DNA of 64,000 nucleotides from Rhodospirillales bacterium. Its GTDB lineage: Bacteria; Pseudomonadota; Alphaproteobacteria; Micavibrionales; Micavibrionaceae. The notes under the pieces are model-generated. The model worked only from the letters and a program-made list of their open reading frames with translations. It did no database searches and was not told where the DNA came from. A program made the position numbers and the translations under genes. Each line of letters opens with the position of its first letter. Within the stretch, counting starts at the first letter, position 1. Below are positions 54,085 through 61,551 of the stretch, piece after piece. The stretch is taken from positions 1,922,001 through 1,986,000 of the forward strand of contig CP060239.1 in NCBI GenBank assembly GCA_023898785.1, written 5' to 3'.

Positions 54085-54678
54085 CTAAAAGCCTGTTATG
54101 TCTTTAACCTTAAACATGGTTACATTTTCCTCGATGATACCGGCCTCAAATTTCCACGTGCTCTGCGGCTCTAGGTTATTTACGTTTGCGAGTGTGCTAC
54201 CGACCTGAACGCCGTCTTTGTCGTACAAGTTAAATTGGATTTGCACATATCCGTATTCGCGATCGGTTGTGTTTTTGAGAATACCAACCAATACTTTATT
54301 TCCGTATTTTTTCGTTTTAAATTCGACATCCTCTACAACCAGTCCTTTGCTACTTGGAACACTGTTTTCAATAGCTTTAATAGAACTTTTGGCTGCTTCA
54401 TCCGCCGCATTTAACAAGCTCATGCTTAATGGGGCCATTATCATAAGAAGAACCGCAAAGGCGATCCTCTTGCCAGTGGAGAGTGGTGTTTTGAATTTCA
54501 TGGATATAGCTTGATATGCTGGGGGAAGGCACAAAACCGCTGCCGAAAAATAAAATATCCCTGCGATCACGCCCATTGTGGGCTCAAAGAAACTAACAGT
54601 TCCCGATAGTAAGAATAGAATCCCAAAAAACCAGCCTGCTATGTTGCCCAATAGTGCTTTTTTTGTTTTTTTATTCAT
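54085..54678 (-). CDS. Membrane protein with C-terminal FxLYD domain
   Basis: 197 residues. Three transmembrane helices (NIAGWFFGILFLLSGTVSFF; GVIAGIFYFSAAVLCLPPAYQ; RIAFAVLLMIMAPLSMSLL) are followed by an extracytoplasmic domain (about 105-195). Its VQIQFNLYDKDGVQVGSTLANVNNLEPQSTWKFEA segment matches the FxLYD pattern, a fold related to cell-surface binding modules. It starts 25 bp after the terminator of the island RNA, so its expression may depend on readthrough. Role unknown. Confidence 0.8.
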   Translation of the reverse strand: MNKKTKKALLGNIAGWFFGILFLLSGTVSFFEPTMGVIAGIFYFSAAVLCLPPAYQAISMKFKTPLSTGKRIAFAVLLMIMAPLSMSLLNAADEAAKSSIKAIENSVPSSKGLVVEDVEFKTKKYGNKVLVGILKNTTDREYGYVQIQFNLYDKDGVQVGSTLANVNNLEPQSTWKFEAGIIEENVTMFKVKDITGF

Positions 54679-54699
54679 AATATCTCTTTCTTGCAGTGG

Positions 54700-54831
54700 T
54701 TAGAAAAAAGCCACCAGATTGCTCTGGTGACTGGGTGTTTTCATCCGTATCGCAAGAAACGGCGCGATGCTTTTGGGCGTACGCCTTGGACATGACATCG
54801 CCACCCAGCCATAGACCGAGTAGCGACACAT
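54700..54831 (-). CDS. Possible small ORF inside the island RNA
   Basis: 43 codons from ATG at 54831 to TAA at 54700, including the phrases YSVYGWVAMS and RRTPKSIAPF. A second open phrase (AKKDPTLMRSVSIV) occurs further upstream in the same RNA. As I recall, similar phrases appear in short predicted proteins near phage P4-type Ash/Icd-like genes; this is memory, not a search. Because the frame runs through hairpins and the terminator stem, translation is doubtful and it may simply be conserved RNA. Confidence 0.25.
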   Translation of the reverse strand: MCRYSVYGWVAMSCPRRTPKSIAPFLAIRMKTPSHQSNLVAFF

Positions 54832-55094
54832 TTCCGGCAGTGTCTTAGCCGCTTACGATTGGGGATGAAAAGCCCCAGAGCCTCCTTATTAAAGGCCTGA
54901 GATGAACTTAAACCACGGGATCGCCTATTACAATCGAAACAGACCTCATGAGAGTTGGGTCCTTCTTAGCCTTTACTCCTGCGGGTGCCGTTCGAGCGCA
55001 TACCCTCTTTAGTGACCGAGAAATTTTTTGTATTGCCTAACAACGCGTCAATATTATTTTTGTTTGTTTCCAGCGTGTTATGGGTTTTTTACAG
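54704..55094 (-). ncRNA. Long structured RNA ending in a strong terminator
   Basis: The minus strand of the 500-bp gap between the FxLYD gene and the MerR-like gene folds heavily. A closing stem CTGGGTG/CACCCAG (54808-54802 with 54737-54731) holds an inner GGCGATG/CATCGC stem with a GGCGTACGCC palindrome, and a CCGT/ACGG hairpin. Upstream there is GACAC/GTGTC, TGGGG/CCCCA (near 54850-54877), and GCCTT/AAGG. It ends with a GTCACCAGA-GCAA-TCTGGTGGC hairpin (54731-54710) and six T (54709-54704). The promoter is predicted within the palindrome 55101-55142. Not assigned to a known family; 5' end estimated. Confidence 0.65.
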
Positions 55095-55100
55095 TGGTGA

Positions 55101-55142
55101 AGAATATTAAAAGTTTACATTAGTGTAAACTTTTAATATTCT
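55101..55142. promoter_or_regulatory. 42-bp palindrome containing two mirror-image promoters
   Basis: Arms 55101-55119 and 55124-55142 are perfect 19-bp inverted copies (AGAATATTAAAAGTTTACA and its complement) around TTAG. On the plus strand TTTACA (55114-55119), 17 bp and TATTCT (55137-55142) form a promoter for the MerR-like gene. By symmetry the minus strand has TTTACA, 17 bp and TATTCT facing the structured RNA. The dyad inside the spacer is what MerR-family regulators bind. Confidence 0.7.
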
Positions 55143-55180
55143 AAGATTCGATTTCATATAAAACACCGCTGGTAATCAAA

Positions 55181-56029
55181 ATGGATATAGACATATTTCA
55201 TAAGGCCGTTCGAGGGTTTCTTGACGAACCCAATTTAGCTCTAAGACATCAAGTTGAGGGAGGAGACGGGTGGGACGGTGCTTCAAAAATTATTGAAGAC
55301 AAAAGATTCACTGTCAAAAGCACGGGGGGTTATTCTTCTAGGGTTATTAATCACTGGGCTAGCAAAGGCTTGCTAGGGGAGCATAATCATAAAGATAAGT
55401 GGAAGAAGTTCAATTTCATAGACTTGGTGTGGCTTAGAATTATCAGGGAATTACGTTTGTTTGGAATGCCGCTAGAGAAGATTGAAAATACGCGCGCCTC
55501 TTTATACACATCAGGAGTTGACCATTCCTATTTAGTTTTTCGAACTTATATATGTTTGTGCCTACGAAAAACCCCCCAGCATATCTATCTTTTGGTTTTT
55601 AGCGATGGGAACGCCCACTTAGCGACTGAAAACAGATTGGAATTAGTAGAAACGATGGCTGACGGCCATTACCCTTTTATTAAAATATCGATAAACAGGT
55701 TATGTCGAGAAATACTCAATACTGAAAACTATAAACCTCTCAAAACTATTACCGTTCAGCTGGAAGAAGATGAGCTTGAGGTTTTCGAGTCAATCCTCAT
55801 GGAGGATTACAAAGAGCTAACCGCAAAACGTACAAAAAACGGTGTGAATATAACAAAAATCATACCAGAGCCGCCGGATAAATCTCCCCTAAATGAGGCC
55901 ATTTCTGGAATAGCTTATGGCGATATTCTTCTTCGTATAGAGAAGGGTAAAGTCGTTAGTCGAACAAAATATTTATGGCAATATAATTCTCGATATTTCC
56001 CTGTTTATTTTGATTGTGAATTGTTCTGA
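55181..56029 (+). CDS. MerR-like transcription regulator
   Basis: 282 residues. A MerR-type winged helix-turn-helix is recognisable at about 45-105: GGYSSRVINHWASKGLLGEH, then KWKKFNFIDLVWLRIIRELRLFGMPLEKI. The C-terminal part (about 110-282) has no recognised ligand domain and ends with a beta-rich segment (GIAYGDILLRIEKGKVVSRTKYLWQYNSRYFPVYFDCELF). The promoter palindrome lies 39 bp upstream, suggesting autoregulation and shared control of the divergent RNA. A 250-bp stretch after it holds the repeat at 56081-56115. Confidence 0.75.
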   Translation: MDIDIFHKAVRGFLDEPNLALRHQVEGGDGWDGASKIIEDKRFTVKSTGGYSSRVINHWASKGLLGEHNHKDKWKKFNFIDLVWLRIIRELRLFGMPLEKIENTRASLYTSGVDHSYLVFRTYICLCLRKTPQHIYLLVFSDGNAHLATENRLELVETMADGHYPFIKISINRLCREILNTENYKPLKTITVQLEEDELEVFESILMEDYKELTAKRTKNGVNITKIIPEPPDKSPLNEAISGIAYGDILLRIEKGKVVSRTKYLWQYNSRYFPVYFDCELF

Positions 56030-56080
56030 AGCACAGATATTCTCTGGCTTTGTTTCATCTTCAGCATTCAAAATTTAGAA

Positions 56081-56115
56081 AAATTCCCTGTTAATTCCCT
56101 GATAAACAGGGAATT
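56081..56115. repeat. AATTCCCTG direct and inverted repeat cluster
   Basis: AATTCCCTGTT at 56082-56092 is followed by AATTCCCTG-ATAAA-CAGGGAATT (56093-56115), a perfect 9-bp hairpin. The pattern resembles short CAGGGAATT clusters often seen beside mobile DNA in alphaproteobacteria (recollection). It may mark the right edge of the island, next to tRNA-Tyr. Confidence 0.5.
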
Positions 56116-56207
56116 CAGGATCTCGGGACACTCAAAAATGCGCTGTAGAGAAAAATGGTAGTTCTGAGCCCAAAAATGAAATTCTCTGTGTGTCTCGGCG
56201 ATGCGCC

Positions 56208-56234
56208 AAAACAAAAACCCCGCTGTCAGCGGGG
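56208..56234 (-). terminator. Intrinsic terminator of tRNA-Tyr
   Basis: CCCCGCTG/CAGCGGGG stem (8 bp, single-base loop in the paired drawing) at 56218-56234, followed on the minus strand by TTTTTGTTTT. Confidence 0.85.
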
Positions 56235-56278
56235 CTTGCGGGGAGAAATTCTCCGAATGTCCAGAAAGCCGGACTAAA

Positions 56279-56364
56279 TGGTGGAGGGGGCTGGATTCGA
56301 ACCAGCGTACTCCGAAGAGGCCTGAGTTACAGTCAGGTGCCATTAACCACTCGACCACCCCTCC
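56279..56364 (-). tRNA. tRNA-Tyr (GTA)
   Basis: 86 nt including an encoded CCA. Acceptor GGAGGGG pairs with CCCCTCC plus discriminator A. The anticodon stem-loop is CCTGA-CTGTAAC-TCAGG with anticodon GTA. A long class II variable arm follows, then the T arm GCTGG-TTCGAAT-CCAGC. It sits between the island and rlmB, as tRNA-Tyr often does in alphaproteobacteria. Confidence 0.97.
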
Positions 56365-56452
56365 ACACATATAATAAGAAAATCCCGTGTGAGATTTAAA
56401 CAGCAGAAAAAAGACTTTCACCCCTGATGTCAAGCCTGTAATCTGCTGGGCG

Positions 56453-57277
56453 ATGAAAAAACACTCGAAAAAAGACAAAATCAAGCATAGCGGCAAACCG
56501 GATACTCGCCGTCACAAAAACCCTATACCGCAAGAGCAGCGTTTACGTACTGCTAGCCTTTATGGATTTCATGCGGTACGTGAGGCGTGGCTGAATGAAA
56601 ATCGTCGCGTTCAGGCGCTGTATTGTACACAAAGTGCGCTGGATGGTTTTCAGGAAGCTCTGGAGACTACAAGGAAAAAAGGCTTAGAGCGTCCGGCGCC
56701 GCAAATTCTTAATAAACAATCTTTAGAGAAGATTTTGCCACTTGGCGCGGTGCATCAAGGTTTGGCGCTGGACTGCAGCGCGCTGGACGATGTCGGAATT
56801 GAAGACATTCTTATTCGTGAGCGCAAAAATGAGCGCAGCTTGCTGATTATTCTTGATCAGGTTACCGACCCGCATAATGTGGGCGCGATTTTGCGTTCGG
56901 CCTGTGCATTTGGGGCGGCAGGGATGATTGTACAAAAGAAACATGCGCCTGAGCTAACCGGCGTTTTGGCCAAGACGGCCTGCGGCGCATTGGAGCATGT
57001 GCCTGTGGCTTTTGAAACGAACTTAAGCCGCTGTATCGAAACTCTGCAGGAAAATGGCTATTTTGTTTACGGTCTAGATGAGCGCGGCGCGGCGCTTGCT
57101 ACTGCTAATATTGGCGGGAAATCCGTTTTGGTTCTGGGCGCAGAAGGACCGGGGCTGCGACGCCTAGTTAAAGAACACTGCGATGGTCTGCTTGCCTTGC
57201 CTATGCGTGGCCCTATGCCGAGCATTAATGTCTCAAACGCGGCAGCGGTGGCGCTGTGCGAATTTTCCAAAAATTAG
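56453..57277 (+). CDS. rlmB: 23S rRNA (guanosine-2251-2'-O)-methyltransferase
   Basis: SpoU-family SAM-dependent methyltransferase. The 274-residue protein has an N-terminal substrate-binding domain (LYGFHAVREAWLNENRRVQALYC) and the trefoil-knot catalytic domain: LDQVTDPHNVGAILRSACAFGAAGM (motif 1), VLVLGAEGPGLRRLVKEHCD (motif 2) and LPMRGPMPSINVSNAAAVALCEF (motif 3). The N-terminal 25 residues are Lys/His-rich and may help bind RNA. Confidence 0.95.
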   Translation: MKKHSKKDKIKHSGKPDTRRHKNPIPQEQRLRTASLYGFHAVREAWLNENRRVQALYCTQSALDGFQEALETTRKKGLERPAPQILNKQSLEKILPLGAVHQGLALDCSALDDVGIEDILIRERKNERSLLIILDQVTDPHNVGAILRSACAFGAAGMIVQKKHAPELTGVLAKTACGALEHVPVAFETNLSRCIETLQENGYFVYGLDERGAALATANIGGKSVLVLGAEGPGLRRLVKEHCDGLLALPMRGPMPSINVSNAAAVALCEFSKN

Positions 57278-57314
57278 ATCCAGTCTAACTTTACATACAA
57301 TTTTAGTAAAATTT

Positions 57315-57344
57315 TTGACATCTCTTAAGCCGTCAATGTACAAT
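57315..57344 (+). promoter_or_regulatory. Strong sigma-70 promoter upstream of RNA candidate and polA
   Basis: Perfect TTGACA at 57315-57320 and TACAAT at 57339-57344, 18-bp spacer. Predicted start near 57351. Confidence 0.8.
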
Positions 57345-57350
57345 TAAAGG

Positions 57351-57690
57351 GCAAGGAAATCGCTAAAGAAGATTTCTCAAGAATGAGCCGGACAACGGCA
57401 GTAAAAAGTAGAGGGATGTGCAATCATGGAGCTTATCGGTGCCCAGTCGAGTCTGCGCAGAGCGCATAATGAATCTCACATTATCGTATCTTGTTTTCGG
57501 TTTTATCGGAGCGTAAGGCCGCTCCTTCCTTTCCTGCAACCTTTCCTGCGTAAAAATTACCTTTGCAATTGTTACCCCCGGAAACCCGCTAAGGCTTAAA
57601 GCTCTTTTCCCTGTTGTAGGGCTTCAGGCTGGTTTCACCCATACTTCCCGCCCCCGTGCATGCTCTCCCCCTGCATGCGGGGTTTTTTTT
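57351..57690 (+). ncRNA. Candidate noncoding or small-ORF transcript before polA
   Basis: A strong promoter starts a roughly 340-nt transcript that ends at a terminator (GCATGC arms with CCCC/GGGG, 57651-57682, then eight T). Hairpins inside include GAAATC...GATTTC, GCCG-GACAA-CGGC, GGAGCG-TAAGGC-CGCTCC and CCCT-GTTGT-AGGG. A 57-codon ORF (57426-57599) behind AGAGGG encodes MELIGAQSSLRRAHNESHII and more, with no homology I know. The size fits an abundant housekeeping RNA, but I could not match 6S, tmRNA or RNase P signatures. Confidence 0.5.
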
Positions 57691-57747
57691 GTTTATGGCT
57701 AAGCATCAACTCTGGACTCCGCCAGAAGCTTGGGCCACTTTAACGAC

Positions 57748-60594
57748 ATGGCTGATTCACAAATTTCTGTTGCTCCCGAAGACTCTCAAGATGGTGAGCT
57801 TTATCTTGTTGATGGTTCGGGGTTTATATTCCGGGCGTATTTCGCGATGACCTATTCTGGTCGCGGCGAAATGACCAACCCCGATGGTGTTCCGGTTTCG
57901 GCGGTGTTCGGCTTTACACAGATGCTGATGAAATTGTTGAACGACTATCACGCGCCATATCTGGCGGTAGTATTTGACCCCAAGGGCGGTAGCTTTCGCA
58001 ATAATCTTTATCCCGAATATAAGGCCAACCGCGATGTGCCGCCAGAAGATCTGGTGCCGCAATTTCCACTGGTGCGTGAGGCTACGCGGGCCTTTGATAT
58101 CCCGGCGCTGGAACAACCGGGCTATGAAGCCGATGATTTGATTGCGGCTTATACCAAACGGGCGCTGGAGTTGGGCAAACGGGTCGTGATTGTATCTTCT
58201 GATAAGGATTTGATGCAGCTCGTCCAGCCCGGCGTGCGCATGCTTGATCCGATGAAGAATAAATGGGTGGGCGAAGCGGAAGTCGTTGAGAAATTCGGCG
58301 TTAAGCCGGAGCACGTTGTGGACGTACAAGCGCTGGCCGGGGATAGCACCGATAATATTCCCGGCGTGCCGGGCATTGGCGTGAAAACGGCGGCGCAACT
58401 GATCAATGAATATGGGTCCCTGGAAGAATTACTGGCGCGCGCTGAAGAAATTAAACAGCCCAAGCGCCGCGAAAAACTGGTTAATCATGCGCAGGATGCG
58501 CGCGTGTCCGAACAGCTCGTGCGGCTGGATCAGGATGCGCCGCTGCCGCTGCCGATCGAGGAACTAAAAATCCACGACCCGGACAAGCCGGAGTTAATGG
58601 CATTCCTGCAGAAACATGCTTTTAATTCGATTATCAAGCGATTGGGTGGTGAGTTTGTTTCTGTTTCTCCCGCGCAAGCGCGGACCTTGGAAGAAGATTC
58701 TCGCTTGCGTGGAGAAGACACTAAGCGTGCACCTGAAATAAAAGATAACCAATATACTCTCATTAATGATGAGAAGACCCTGCAAGAATGGATTGATGAT
58801 GCATATAAGCGCGGTGCGGTGTGTATCGATACGGAGACAACGGCGCTGACCCCGGCCAAGGCCAAATTAGTGGGTATTTCCCTGACCAGTGAGGTGGGCA
58901 AGGCGGCCTATATTCCACTCGCTCATGTGGCCGAGCAAGCTGACCTCTTAGGCGAGACCCAAGGTGCGGACGTCCCTCAACTGCCGATGGATAAAGCGCT
59001 GGGGATGCTTAAACCTTTACTGGAGGACGAAAGCGTGATGAAGGTCGCGCATAACATGAAATATGACTGGCAGATTTTTGCGCAGGCCGGAATTCACGTA
59101 GCTCCGTGCGACGACACAATGCTGATCTCCTACGTGCTGGACGGTTCTTCGCACAAGCATTCGATGGATTCGCTTTCTGAGCGATATTTAGGCCACACGC
59201 CCATACCATATAAAGAAGTGGCGGGGACCGGGAAATCACAAGTGACCTTTGATCGGGTGACAATCGAAAAAGCGCTGGATTATGCCGCTGAAGATGCGGA
59301 AGTCACGCTGCGGCTGTATAAGTTGCTCAAACCGCGCCTCGCACTCGAGAAAATGGTAAGCGTCTATGAGAATATTGAGCGGCCGCTGATCCCGGTTATT
59401 GCGCAGATGGAGCTGGAGGGAATCAAAGTTGATCCTGCGATTTTAAAATCCATGAGCACGGATTTCGGCAAGCGCATAGCCGATCTTGAGGAAGAAATTC
59501 ACAAACTCGCCGGTACGCCGTTTAATATCGCTTCGCCCAAACAAATCGGCGAAATCCTGTTTGACCAGATGGGCCTTGATAGTGGCAAAAAAACCAAGAC
59601 CGGCCAACATTCTACAGATGTAAAAACGCTTGAAGAACTTGCTTTGCAGGGCCACGAGATTGTGCAAAAAATTCTCGACTGGCGTGGTCTTTCAAAGCTC
59701 AAATCCACCTATACGGACGCGCTGCAGGATCAGGTTGTCGCGGAAACAGGCCGTGTGCATACCTCCTATCATATGACCGGGACCTCAACCGGGCGTTTGG
59801 CCTCGTCCGATCCGAATTTACAAAATATTCCGATCCGCACCGAAGACGGGCGCAAAATACGTGAAGCCTTTATCGCTGATACGGGCTGCGTCTTGCTCTC
59901 GGTTGATTACTCTCAGGTTGAGTTGCGGCTGGCGGCGGAAATGGCTGGCGTTGAGGCATTGCAACGAGCTTTTAAGGACGGGGTGGATATTCATACGTTG
60001 ACTGCATCCCAGGTTTTCGATGTTCCACTGGATAATGTCGATTCTGAAACGCGCAGGCGGGCCAAGGCGGTGAATTTCGGCATTATCTATGGCATATCTG
60101 GTTGGGGGTTGGCCAAGCAGCTGGGCTACGATCCTGCAGATGCGGCTGATTTTATCAAGCGCTATCTTGCGCGCTTTCCTGAAATCAAGGATTACATGGA
60201 AGAGAAAAAGGATGAAGCGCGTGCCAACGGCTTTGTCAAAACGCTCTATGGCCGCAAATGCTTTACGCCCAATATTAATGCGAAAATCCCGGCCCAGCGG
60301 GCAGGCTCAGAGCGTGCGGCCGTTAATGCGCCTTTGCAGGGCACGGCAGCGGATATTATGAAGATCGCGATGGCAAAAATGCCTGTGGCTTTGGAGCGCG
60401 CTGGATTAAAAGCCAAGATGTTGCTGCAGGTGCATGATGAATTGATCTTCGAGCTGCCGGTGGAAGAGTTGGAAGCAACCTCAAAGCTGGTGCGTGAGAT
60501 CATGGAAAATGCATGGAAGATTATGGGCGTGGAGATTTCCGTACCTCTCATCGCCGAGGCGGGGTCCGGGCATAGCTGGGCTGAGGCGCATTAG
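57748..60594 (+). CDS. polA: DNA polymerase I, with palindromic repeat inserted in frame
   Basis: 948 residues from the preferred ATG (a TTG 18 bp upstream is possible). The 5'-3' exonuclease domain occupies about 20-300 (ELYLVDGSGFIFRAYFAM; YEADDLIAAYT; DNIPGVPGIGVKTAAQLI). The proofreading 3'-5' exonuclease keeps its catalytic DxE (VCIDTETTAL). The polymerase A domain has VLLSVDYSQVELRLAAEMAG (motif A), RRAKAVNFGIIYGISGWGLA (motif B) and LQVHDELIFELP (motif C). A palindromic repeat (58665-58716) adds about 20 residues between the two exonuclease domains. Confidence 0.97.
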   Translation: MADSQISVAPEDSQDGELYLVDGSGFIFRAYFAMTYSGRGEMTNPDGVPVSAVFGFTQMLMKLLNDYHAPYLAVVFDPKGGSFRNNLYPEYKANRDVPPEDLVPQFPLVREATRAFDIPALEQPGYEADDLIAAYTKRALELGKRVVIVSSDKDLMQLVQPGVRMLDPMKNKWVGEAEVVEKFGVKPEHVVDVQALAGDSTDNIPGVPGIGVKTAAQLINEYGSLEELLARAEEIKQPKRREKLVNHAQDARVSEQLVRLDQDAPLPLPIEELKIHDPDKPELMAFLQKHAFNSIIKRLGGEFVSVSPAQARTLEEDSRLRGEDTKRAPEIKDNQYTLINDEKTLQEWIDDAYKRGAVCIDTETTALTPAKAKLVGISLTSEVGKAAYIPLAHVAEQADLLGETQGADVPQLPMDKALGMLKPLLEDESVMKVAHNMKYDWQIFAQAGIHVAPCDDTMLISYVLDGSSHKHSMDSLSERYLGHTPIPYKEVAGTGKSQVTFDRVTIEKALDYAAEDAEVTLRLYKLLKPRLALEKMVSVYENIERPLIPVIAQMELEGIKVDPAILKSMSTDFGKRIADLEEEIHKLAGTPFNIASPKQIGEILFDQMGLDSGKKTKTGQHSTDVKTLEELALQGHEIVQKILDWRGLSKLKSTYTDALQDQVVAETGRVHTSYHMTGTSTGRLASSDPNLQNIPIRTEDGRKIREAFIADTGCVLLSVDYSQVELRLAAEMAGVEALQRAFKDGVDIHTLTASQVFDVPLDNVDSETRRRAKAVNFGIIYGISGWGLAKQLGYDPADAADFIKRYLARFPEIKDYMEEKKDEARANGFVKTLYGRKCFTPNINAKIPAQRAGSERAAVNAPLQGTAADIMKIAMAKMPVALERAGLKAKMLLQVHDELIFELPVEELEATSKLVREIMENAWKIMGVEISVPLIAEAGSGHSWAEAH
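58665..58716. repeat. Palindromic repeat inserted in frame in polA
   Basis: TTCTCCCGCGCAAGCG (58665-58680) mirrors CGCTTGCGTGGAGAA (58702-58716) with one bulge. It is the CCCGCGCAAGCGG...CGCTTGCGCGGG class of dispersed element. Translated as SPAQARTLEEDSRLRGED in the interdomain linker of DNA polymerase I. Confidence 0.8.
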
Positions 60595-60603
60595 CGTGAG
60601 CGC

Positions 60604-61446
60604 CTAAGATTTTTTTCGGATAAGTTCTTTCAGTTCTGCCATTTCACGGTGCAGTGCTATAATTTCATTCCCGGAGACAATATTGTTTTTCCGTCGCTCT
60701 GGGCCTTTATATTCCTCTTTTTCATGGATGATATTCATGGCATCAACGATAATCCCGATAAAAAGGTTGAGGACTGCAAAGCTCGTAGTGATAATAAAGG
60801 GAATAAAGAACACCCAGGCATAAGGATAGACTTCCATGACCGGGCGGACGATTTCCTCGCTCCAGCCTTCTAGCGTCATAATCTGGAACAGTGTGTACAT
60901 CGATGCTCCAATCGTGCCGAAAAACATGGCAAATTCCTCAGTTTGTCCAAACAGCTTTGTAGATAGCACAGACGCTACATAAAAAATAATCAGTAACACG
61001 GCCATGATGGAAGCCATACCGGGGATGGCATGAAATAGCGCGGCGATCACCCGGCGCATAGAGGGCACCACGGATACCAACCGCAAGACCCGCAAGATCC
61101 GCAATGCCCGCAGAATAGCCAAAGGTCCGCTGGCGGGAATAAGGGCAATGCCAACAATAACAAAGTCAAAAACATTCCAGCCTTGCCGGAAAAAGGACAG
61201 GCGATAAACAAATAACTTGAGCGCAAGTTCAACAACAAAGATCGTCAGTGCAATTTCATCGAGGTAAACCAGCACATCGCTATAGCGGGTCATAACGCTG
61301 GAATCGGTTTCAAGACCAAGAATTGCGGCATTCACGATAATGATAGCGATAATAAAATTGGTAAAAGTCTTATTTTCTATGAAACGTGCTACGCGCCCAC
61401 GCAGAGCGGTAAACTGAATGTCTTTGAGATTGGTCGGGCGAACCAT
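60604..61446 (-). CDS. NaChBac-type voltage-gated ion channel
   Basis: 280-residue, single-domain six-helix channel. S4 carries regularly spaced arginines: ILRALRILRVLRLVSVVPSMRR (about 108-132). The pore loop reads FQIMTLEGWSEEIVRPVM with the filter TLEGWS, against TLESWS or TLESWA in characterised NavBac channels. S6 is FIPFIITTSFAVLNLFIGIIVDAM. The C-terminal tail is a charged helix that would form the tetrameric coiled coil (IIALHREMAELKELIRKK). Likely Na+ or Ca2+ conducting. Confidence 0.9.
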   Translation of the reverse strand: MVRPTNLKDIQFTALRGRVARFIENKTFTNFIIAIIIVNAAILGLETDSSVMTRYSDVLVYLDEIALTIFVVELALKLFVYRLSFFRQGWNVFDFVIVGIALIPASGPLAILRALRILRVLRLVSVVPSMRRVIAALFHAIPGMASIMAVLLIIFYVASVLSTKLFGQTEEFAMFFGTIGASMYTLFQIMTLEGWSEEIVRPVMEVYPYAWVFFIPFIITTSFAVLNLFIGIIVDAMNIIHEKEEYKGPERRKNNIVSGNEIIALHREMAELKELIRKKS

Positions 61447-61551
61447 TTTTAGTGTCCTTGTTTATGTGTTTGTTCACTCCTAACAAGTTTTGCCTCTGTT
61501 TTAAATTGAAAATTTATGTTGTTATGAAGGTAAGGGAAGAGTTTTTTATCT

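Noticed and set aside
54704..55094. tmRNA or RNase P RNA
   Set aside because: No tag-peptide frame, tRNA-like ends or conserved P RNA sequences were found.
53201..56029. Retron (RNA plus reverse transcriptase)
   Set aside because: No protein in the island has the YxDD reverse-transcriptase motif.
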